Assembly (NCBI GenBank): GCA_009903405.1
Contig: PRCZ01000012.1
Coordinates: 1-35,277 of the forward strand
Source: Candidatus Methanophaga sp. AG-394-G06
GTDB taxonomy: Archaea; Halobacteriota; Syntropharchaeia; Alkanophagales; Methanospirareceae
DNA: 35,277 nt
Direction: 5' to 3'
The position numbers and the translations under genes are program-made. Of this stretch, positions 29,935 through 35,277 are shown piece by piece (within the stretch, counting starts at the first letter, position 1; the number at the start of each line of letters is the position of its first letter). The notes beneath the pieces were generated by a model. That model saw only the letters and a list, made by a program, of their open reading frames with translations, did no database searches and was not told the DNA's origin.

Positions 29935-31961
29935 TAGAATACCACCTCCTCCGTCGCCAAAGCAGCTCTTTCCTGTGCTATCAATTGCTCATCGGTGAAT
30001 TGGTGCATTTTAACCGCTTTCTTTATGCAGCTTGACCCGCAGGTGCCACAACCATAGCATTTTACACTGGTAACTCTTGCTCTTCTTCCTTCTTCCGTAT
30101 CTACCACTTCTATTGCCCCATAAGGGCATACCGATTCGCAGATACCACAACCGCAGCAGAGAGTTTCGTCCACTTCCGCGGTTATCGGCTCCACCTCTAC
30201 ATACTCTTTGCATAAGATGCTACAAGCTCGCGAAGCCGTTGCCGATGCCTGCGCTACTGTATCTGGTATATCTTTCGGCGATTGACAACATCCAGCAATG
30301 AAAATACCATTAGTAAGTGTATCCACAGGACGGAGTTTTGGATGCGCCTCCAGGAAGAATTTATCGCCGCTTTGCGTTATCTTCAACTTCCTTGCGGTCT
30401 CGCAAACATCTTCTTTTGGGACGATCCCGGTTGCAAGCACAACAAGGTCTGCTTCCTTCTCTATCGGTACACCTTCACTTACCGTTTTCACTCTCAACTG
30501 TCCATTTTCATCCTTATCTACTTTTAGCTCGTCCGTTAACTCCCGTCTTATGTAATTCACGCCCTCTTCTTTCACTCGCCAGTAGAATTCCTCAAAGCCT
30601 TTACCAAAAGCTCTTACGTCCGTATAAAACACAGTCGCATTCGCATCCGAAATATGCTCCCGCACCAAATGCGCCTGTTTCGCTATATACATGCAGCATA
30701 CTCGCGAGCAGTATTCGTTCCCTTTGGAGGTTTGAGGTTTGAGGTTTGAGGTTTGAGAATCCAAGTTAGAATTCGTAATTCGTAATTCGTAATTCGTAAT
30801 TCCTTCTCTCTCCCTCGACCCCACGCAAGATATGAAAACCACTTCTTTTGGCTCTTTTCCATTTATTTCTATCTTCCCTAATGTCGGACCTGAAGCGTTA
30901 CACAACCGCTCGAATTCCAAGCCGGTTATTACCTCATCATATTCATATCCATAATTAGGCTCCAGAGAGGGGTCGAATAAGTCATAGCCCGTTGCTGCTA
31001 TTATCGCCCCCACCTCTAACTCGATTTCCTCATCCCTCTCTTCAAAATTTATCGCTCCAGCCTCACATACTACTTCGCACAGCCCACATCTCATACATTT
31101 GTCCCGCTCAAGCGTATAGACTAAAGGAACAGCCTGTGGAAAAGGAACATAAGCCGCTTTTCTCGCTCCTAAATCCATATCAAACTCATTTGAAATAGTC
31201 ACTGGGCATACTTTTGCACAATCTCCACATCCCGTGCATTTTTCTTCATCCACATACCTCGCTTTTTTCCTCACCGCTACCTTAAAATTCCCTATATAGC
31301 CCTCTACGGTCTCCACCTCCGCATAAGTAATGAGCTTGATATTTTTATGACGTGCTACATCCACCATCTTCGGTGTGAGCACGCAGGCAGAACAATCCAA
31401 AGTTGGAAAAGTCTTATCAAGTTGTGCCATGTGCCCACCGATAGAAGGCTCCCGTTCTACTAAATACACCTGGAAACCTGCATCTGCAATATCCTGTGCG
31501 CTTTGAATCCCCGCTATACCCCCGCCTATTACCAGTACAGAAGGTGTCACTCCCACACGCATTGGCTCAAAAGGCTGTAATAAGGATGCTTTCGCAATTG
31601 CACTCGCAACCAGCCCCTTTGCCTTCTCTGTTGCTTTTTCCTTATCCGTGTGAACCCAACTGCAATGCTCCCTTATGTTTGCCATTTCCATGCAATACGC
31701 ATTCAAACCCGCTTCCTCGCACGTTTTTCGAAAAGTAACTTCGTGCATGCGGGGTGAGCAAGAAGCAACGACAACACGGTCCAGATTTGCATCCGAAATG
31801 TCTTTTTTTATCAGCTCCTGTCCGGGATCAGAGCACATATAAACGTAATCTCTTGCAATAGTGACATCGGGTTGATTCTTTGCAAACTCCGTCACCTCCT
31901 TCACATCCACCGTAGCTGCGATGTTCGTTCCACAATGACATACATAAACGCCGATTTTCAT
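29934..31961 (-). CDS. hdrA: HdrA, heterodisulfide reductase subunit A family (copy 1)
   Basis: A 675-residue flavoprotein at the centre of Hdr electron bifurcation. N-terminal CHCGTNIAATVD with CSPRMHEVTFRKTCEEAG gives the first cluster. VLVIGGGIAGIQSAQDIADA binds FAD, TLDCSACVLTPKM is the conserved HdrA Cys box, then CTGCGDCAKVCPV and CMRCGLCEVVC. CVGSRE and NEYCSRVCCMY follow, with an abnormal 27-residue insertion between them encoded by heptamer repeats (30728-30803). The C-terminus has GIFIAGCCQSPKDIPDTVAQ and two ferredoxin clusters (CCGCGICESVCPYGAI, CYGCGTCGSSCIKKAV). The gene overlaps FrhB (4 bases) upstream and MvhD (1 base) downstream. Confidence 0.95.
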   Translation of the reverse strand: MKIGVYVCHCGTNIAATVDVKEVTEFAKNQPDVTIARDYVYMCSDPGQELIKKDISDANLDRVVVASCSPRMHEVTFRKTCEEAGLNAYCMEMANIREHCSWVHTDKEKATEKAKGLVASAIAKASLLQPFEPMRVGVTPSVLVIGGGIAGIQSAQDIADAGFQVYLVEREPSIGGHMAQLDKTFPTLDCSACVLTPKMVDVARHKNIKLITYAEVETVEGYIGNFKVAVRKKARYVDEEKCTGCGDCAKVCPVTISNEFDMDLGARKAAYVPFPQAVPLVYTLERDKCMRCGLCEVVCEAGAINFEERDEEIELEVGAIIAATGYDLFDPSLEPNYGYEYDEVITGLEFERLCNASGPTLGKIEINGKEPKEVVFISCVGSREREGITNYELRITNSNLDSQTSNLKPQTSKGNEYCSRVCCMYIAKQAHLVREHISDANATVFYTDVRAFGKGFEEFYWRVKEEGVNYIRRELTDELKVDKDENGQLRVKTVSEGVPIEKEADLVVLATGIVPKEDVCETARKLKITQSGDKFFLEAHPKLRPVDTLTNGIFIAGCCQSPKDIPDTVAQASATASRACSILCKEYVEVEPITAEVDETLCCGCGICESVCPYGAIEVVDTEEGRRARVTSVKCYGCGTCGSSCIKKAVKMHQFTDEQLIAQERAALATEEVVF
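30728..30803. repeat. Heptamer tandem repeats inside hdrA copy 1
   Basis: GGTTTGA stands four times in a row (30728-30755) and ATTCGTA four times (30771-30798). They encode the unusual stretch ITNYELRITN and SQTSNLKPQTSK between CVGSRE and NEYCSRVCC. The frame stays open. Low-complexity heptamer repeats also occur at 5911-5990 and in hdrA copy 2. Confidence 0.85.
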
Positions 31962-32983
31962 ATTCTATCCTTGACCTTCTCCTTTTTAAACCGCACTATC
32001 TTTCTGATTTCCTCTTTATTGACCTCTGCTCTGGCGAACGCAATCAAATCCAGAAGCTGCTCCCCCCTCTCAGACCTGACGATTACCGTGCTATACCCCT
32101 CTGCACTGCCTATCGACCCGACAGAAACATCAGCAAGCCTCGCTGTAACATCATCGCAATACCGACAACTCTCTCTCACCATCTCTTCCAGATGGGCTAT
32201 TTTTGTTTTATAACGATTTCCACTCACCGTAACCTCGTATTCCCCTTTTGCTATCTGTATTTTACTCGCCGAGGAAAGGTCAATTCCAAATAACTCCCTC
32301 GTCTTGCTTACGAACTTATCATGGTAAAAACTCTCGAAACAGAAAAGTCCAATGGTGGTGATTTCTATCTGCGGGACTTCTCGTAGCAAAACAGACTGTA
32401 TTTTCCGAACTGCTCTTATCTCGCAAGGTGTCCCGACAACCGCTATTTTCCTTTTTCCTCTTTTCACTGCTTCTCCTATCTTCGATACCATAGGGCATTG
32501 CACATACTTTGTTCCCTTCGTTTTTTTTATTTCCTCTACATCCGCTGTTATCTTTGGAACTGCATTGTAGCCATCTACCCTTTCTGCTACGATAACGCAA
32601 TCAAATAGCTCTTTTTCCACGCCTGCGACCAGCATAGAAGTAACCATTCCACCGTCCTGCCCTTCTATTGCAGTTTTACCCGCAATTAACTTCTTGTAGA
32701 TGCCCAAAAGCTCGTCGCTTATGCCCTTAGAATCCAAAAACATTTTCTCCAAACCTTCTATATCTGTTTCCGTCATCGGGCATACATCATAGCAAGTCCC
32801 ATTCTCGCTGCACTTCAGCACTCCCTCTTTATCGAGTGAACAGTCTTCTTTTAATACCGGTGCATCGGGTCCAAGTTCGAGATGCTCACAGAAGGAAACG
32901 CAAGCTCCACAGTATGAACATAGATTCTTCTCGATTATCTCCTCATTTAGTCCTTCAAATCCCTTGCTCCTCCCTTTTAACAC
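31958..32983 (-). CDS. FrhB/FdhB-family F420-dependent oxidoreductase subunit
   Basis: The 341-residue protein probably oxidises or reduces coenzyme F420 and exchanges electrons with the adjacent HdrA proteins. N-terminal ferredoxin-type cysteines are CSYCGACVSFCEHLELG and CSENGTCYDVCPMTE. The FrhB core has QDGGMVTSMLVAGVE, GTKYVQCPMVSKIGEAVKR, VVGTPCEIRAVRKIQ, IGLFCFESFY and CRYCDDVTARLADVSVGSIG with the FAD/F420-site residues. The start is a GTG at 32983 after AAAAAG, 23 bases behind the upstream HdrA stop; the end overlaps the next hdrA (ATGA). HdrA with FrhB is a known partnership in ANME and methylotrophic methanogens for F420-linked Hdr. Confidence 0.92.
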   Translation of the reverse strand: MLKGRSKGFEGLNEEIIEKNLCSYCGACVSFCEHLELGPDAPVLKEDCSLDKEGVLKCSENGTCYDVCPMTETDIEGLEKMFLDSKGISDELLGIYKKLIAGKTAIEGQDGGMVTSMLVAGVEKELFDCVIVAERVDGYNAVPKITADVEEIKKTKGTKYVQCPMVSKIGEAVKRGKRKIAVVGTPCEIRAVRKIQSVLLREVPQIEITTIGLFCFESFYHDKFVSKTRELFGIDLSSASKIQIAKGEYEVTVSGNRYKTKIAHLEEMVRESCRYCDDVTARLADVSVGSIGSAEGYSTVIVRSERGEQLLDLIAFARAEVNKEEIRKIVRFKKEKVKDRI

Positions 32984-33006
32984 CTTTTTAACGCCCCCCC
33001 TAACTC

Positions 33007-35004
33007 TTAACTTAACAAACCATCTATCTGTGCATATATCTGCTCATCCTTGAAATGCCGCATTGTAATTGCTCCGGAAGGACATGCAGACCCGCAAGAA
33101 CCACATCCTTTGCATACCACTTCGTTCACATGCATCACTCCCGCTTCGAGAGAGAGCGCATCAAACGGGCAGACTGCTTCACAGGTTCCACAGCCCACGC
33201 AAAGACCCTCATTCACGAAGGCTACTATCGGCTCTACCTCTACTTCTCCCTGCATCAGCGGTATCGAAGCTCTTATTGCCGCACCAACCGCCTGTGCAAC
33301 ACTATCTGGGATATCCTTTGGTGACTGGCAACATCCCGCGATGAAAATACCATCAGTGAAAGTATCCAAAGGGCGGAGCTTGGGATGCGCTTCTAAGTAG
33401 AATCCATCCCCACTTTTCGTGATCTTCAATATCTTAGCGAGTTCATCTGCGTCCTTTCTTGGCACGAGGGCATTAGCTAGGACAACCAGATCCGCTTCCA
33501 GTTCTATCTTCTCGCCTTTACTTATCGTTCTTATTACCACTTTATCATCATCTTCGCTCCTTTTTATTACCTCCACTTCGTCTTCGAGCTCCTTTCTTAT
33601 GTATTCCGCTCCTTCCGCTACCACACGATTATAAAACTCTTCAAATCCTTTTCCATATGCCCTCATATCATTGTATAATATCCTAACCCTAGCATCTGGA
33701 ATTTTTTCGCTTACCAGATGTGCCTGTTTCGCTATATACATGCAGCACACCCGTGAGCAATATTCATTCCTTGCTCCTTCTCCCTTCTCCCCTCCCCCTT
33801 CTCCCTTCTCCCCTCTCCTCTCTCTCGACCCCACACAAGAGATGAAGACCACGTCTTTTGGCTCTTTACCGTTTATTATAATCTGCCCTCCAGTAGGGCC
33901 CGAAGCAACAGAAAGCCGTTCAAATTCTAATCCTGTTAGAACCTCAGCGTATTTGTAGCCATACTCTGGTCTTTCGGCAGGATCGAGCATTTCGTATCCG
34001 GTTGCAACCACAATCGTCCCCACTTCCACTTCTAGCTCTTCCCCTTTCCGATCAAAATCAATCGCGTTAGCAGAACATGCTTCTATACACGCCGGTGATT
34101 TACCACACTTACCTTTCGTTATGTAGATACAGCGATCGGGATCTACGGTATATACTAGAGGAACCGCTTGAGGGAAAGGCACATATATCGCAGCCCTTTT
34201 CGCCAGCCCGGTATCAAACTCATTGGGGACTCTTCCACGGAGCAGGCACGCATTTGCGCATTCTCCACAACCTGTGCATTTATCCTCATCCACATAGCGG
34301 GGTTTCTTCCTTATCTTCACCTTATAGTTCCCGATGTAGCCATTAATTTCTTTCACCTCCGAATAAGAGAGCAACTGGATATTCTTGTGCCTTGCCACTT
34401 CCACCATCTTCGGCGTGAGTATGCAGGCAGAGCAATCTAAGGTGGGGAACGTTTTGTCAAGTTGAGCCATATGTCCGCCGATCGAGGGCTCTTTCTCTAC
34501 TAAATACGTCTCAAATCCCTTGTCCGCGATCTCTAATGCAGTATAGATTCCTGCTACCCCTCCGCCTATCACCAGCGCCCTGGGTATAACTCCTACTTTC
34601 TTCCGCTCTAAAGGCTCTAACAACGCCGCCTTAGCGACAGCCGAAGCAACTAAATCCTTCGCCTTCTCCGTTGCTCCTTTATGGTGAACCCAGGCGCACT
34701 GCTCTCTTATGTTCGCCATCTCAAAACAATATGGATTCAAGCCCGCATCGGCGCATGCATTTCTAAATGTGGGCTCGTGCATCCTTGGTGAGCAAGAGGC
34801 AACAACAACCCTGTTCAACCCAAGATTCTTTATATCGCTTTTTATCAACTCTTGACCCGGATCTGAGCACATATACTGGTAATCTCTTGCAATAACTACG
34901 CTGGGTAAACCTTCTGCAAACTCCGCTACCGCTTTAACATCTACCGCCGCCGCTATGTTTACGCCACAATGGCAGATATAAACGCCCGTGCGAATAGTTT
35001 CCAT
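33007..35004 (-). CDS. hdrA: HdrA, heterodisulfide reductase subunit A family (copy 2)
   Basis: The 665-residue first gene of the Hdr operon, closely related to copy 1. It has CHCGVNIAAAVD, CSPRMHEPTFRNACADAG, VIGGGVAGIYTALEIADKG (FAD), TLDCSACILTPKM, and CTGCGECANACLLRG, where the usual Pro after the last Cys is replaced by Leu. A longer CIYITKGKCGKSPACIEAC cluster loop stands where copy 1 has CMRCGLCEVVC. GIFIAGCCQSPKDIPDSVAQ and two C-terminal ferredoxin clusters follow (CVGCGTCEAVCPFDAL, CKGCGSCGSACPSGAI). A Gly/Glu/Lys-rich insert lies between CVGSRER and NEYCSRVCC. The ATG is 27 bases from a TATA box, so the mRNA is probably leaderless. The two HdrAs likely form a heterodimer or pass electrons in series. 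Confidence 0.95.
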   Translation of the reverse strand: METIRTGVYICHCGVNIAAAVDVKAVAEFAEGLPSVVIARDYQYMCSDPGQELIKSDIKNLGLNRVVVASCSPRMHEPTFRNACADAGLNPYCFEMANIREQCAWVHHKGATEKAKDLVASAVAKAALLEPLERKKVGVIPRALVIGGGVAGIYTALEIADKGFETYLVEKEPSIGGHMAQLDKTFPTLDCSACILTPKMVEVARHKNIQLLSYSEVKEINGYIGNYKVKIRKKPRYVDEDKCTGCGECANACLLRGRVPNEFDTGLAKRAAIYVPFPQAVPLVYTVDPDRCIYITKGKCGKSPACIEACSANAIDFDRKGEELEVEVGTIVVATGYEMLDPAERPEYGYKYAEVLTGLEFERLSVASGPTGGQIIINGKEPKDVVFISCVGSRERRGEKGEGGGEKGEGARNEYCSRVCCMYIAKQAHLVSEKIPDARVRILYNDMRAYGKGFEEFYNRVVAEGAEYIRKELEDEVEVIKRSEDDDKVVIRTISKGEKIELEADLVVLANALVPRKDADELAKILKITKSGDGFYLEAHPKLRPLDTFTDGIFIAGCCQSPKDIPDSVAQAVGAAIRASIPLMQGEVEVEPIVAFVNEGLCVGCGTCEAVCPFDALSLEAGVMHVNEVVCKGCGSCGSACPSGAITMRHFKDEQIYAQIDGLLS
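33776..33824. repeat. Heptamer tandem repeats inside hdrA copy 2
   Basis: Seven consecutive heptamers read CCTTCTC, CCTTCTC, CCCTCCC, CCTTCTC, CCTTCTC, CCCTCTC, CTCTCTC on the plus strand. On the coding strand they give a Gly-Glu-Lys-rich segment (GEKGEGGGEKGEGA). The insertion sits at the same protein position as the repeat in hdrA copy 1, though the repeat words differ. Confidence 0.85.
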
Positions 35005-35025
35005 CCCATTTTATATTCCAACCGT

Positions 35026-35036
35026 AAAATATAAAA
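35026..35036 (-). promoter_or_regulatory. Promoter of the Hdr operon
   Basis: The minus strand reads CTTTTATATTTTACGG. The box is centred about 27 bases before the ATG at 35004, which fits transcription starting at or next to the start codon. Confidence 0.5.
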
Positions 35037-35050
35037 GATGTTCATTTTTG

Positions 35051-35103
35051 ATTGTATATAAAGTATAACTTCTACCTATTTAGGACGCAGATTTACGCAG
35101 AAA
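35051..35103. repeat. Dispersed repeat, third copy
   Basis: ATTGTATATAAAGTATAACT with TCTACCTATTTAGGACGCAG and ATTTACGCAG matches the copies at 9157 and 15219. It directly abuts the broken end of the GxxExxY gene at 35113. Confidence 0.6.
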
Positions 35104-35112
35104 ACTATTTCC

Positions 35113-35277
35113 TCAAAGTATCAAATGCCTTACGTTTTGAGAAACCGCAGGAAAACCCTCCGTTTTAAGTTCTATCATCCTTGCATTCTCATAAACCTTT
35201 TCCAGAAAACCATAACCCAGTTTATTATAAACTCGATAGAAGATTCTAATAATCTCCTCCGTCAATTCCTTATACTT
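35113..35277 (-). pseudogene. GxxExxY (NE0248/PDDEXK-type) protein, truncated
   Basis: The frame enters from the right edge: KYKELTEEIIRIFYRVYNKL, then GYGFLEKVYENARMIELKTE and GFPAVSQNVRHLIL with a stop. GFLEKVY is the motif that names the GxxExxY family, small proteins related to PDDEXK nucleases. Members normally continue for about 70 more residues carrying the acidic core; here the frame ends about 40 residues after the motif, at the boundary with the dispersed repeat. It is therefore a truncated copy, also cut by the window edge on its N-terminal side. Confidence 0.8.

Noticed and set aside
30728-30803. CRISPR array
   Set aside because: The units are seven bases long without spacers and lie inside a coding sequence.

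Overview
The window looks like archaeal DNA from the Halobacteriota/methanogen side of the Euryarchaeota, most likely an ANME-1-type (Ca. Methanophagales or Syntrophoarchaeum-like) genome. This is inferred from content, since no marker gene is present. The supporting features are an HdrA/FrhB/MvhD electron-transfer operon, extracytoplasmic FmdE-family proteins, a PGF-CTERM surface protein, dockerin and EF-hand solute-binding proteins, BRE/TATA promoters (CCGAAAG next to TTTATATA-like boxes), GGAGGTGAT ribosome sites and some apparently leaderless starts.

Layout. 1-2100 (minus): a family-5 solute-binding protein with an N-terminal dockerin, followed by the start of an ABC permease. 2100-3260: a shortened small peptide gene and degraded DNA. 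3260-9150 (minus): a transporter operon with a second family-5 binding protein, a PGF-CTERM protein, two permeases and a SagB-type nitroreductase; no ATPase lies in the window. 9150-11030 (minus): small MCAP peptide, integral membrane protein (possible ECF S component), methyltransferase. 11260-15130: an FmdE remnant, a double FmdE-like exported protein and a six-repeat PD40 propeller, facing a second MCAP peptide. 15330-19430 (minus): a tandem duplication of [exported TPR protein + MCAP peptide]. 19550-22000 (minus): a radical SAM/SPASM-type protein whose start overlaps an MCAP-like mini-ORF, and a membrane-anchored FmdE-like protein. 22100-22560: wreckage of an ISL3 transposase and an MqnD-like gene. 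22660-24930: an exported protein, a zinc-ribbon lipoprotein and an alkaline-phosphatase-superfamily protein. 25100-26540: an uncharacterised Cys-motif protein, a folded repeat element, a HEPN/MNT pair with a shortened HEPN gene, and a tyrosine-recombinase remnant. 26630-35004 (minus): the operon HdrA - FrhB - HdrA - MvhD(+wHTH) - HdrA/GltD fusion. 35110-35277: a truncated GxxExxY gene.

Two systems stand out. (1) A family of 49-56 residue peptides (N-terminus MCAP, then a small-residue/Gly-Gly stretch, one hydrophobic segment, and a basic LKKL-like tail) occurs four times intact, once internally deleted and once as a stub fused to the start of a radical SAM gene. Several copies share an almost identical promoter block with an FmdE-like gene. 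I do not recognise the family. Its neighbours are cell-surface proteins, and a peptide-modification or membrane-anchoring role is only a hypothesis. (2) The Hdr operon combines two HdrA proteins, an F420-binding FrhB, MvhD and a third HdrA-like protein fused to an NADPH-type GltD/NfnB module, without HdrB/C or a hydrogenase in view. Both full HdrA genes carry heptamer tandem-repeat insertions at the same protein position.
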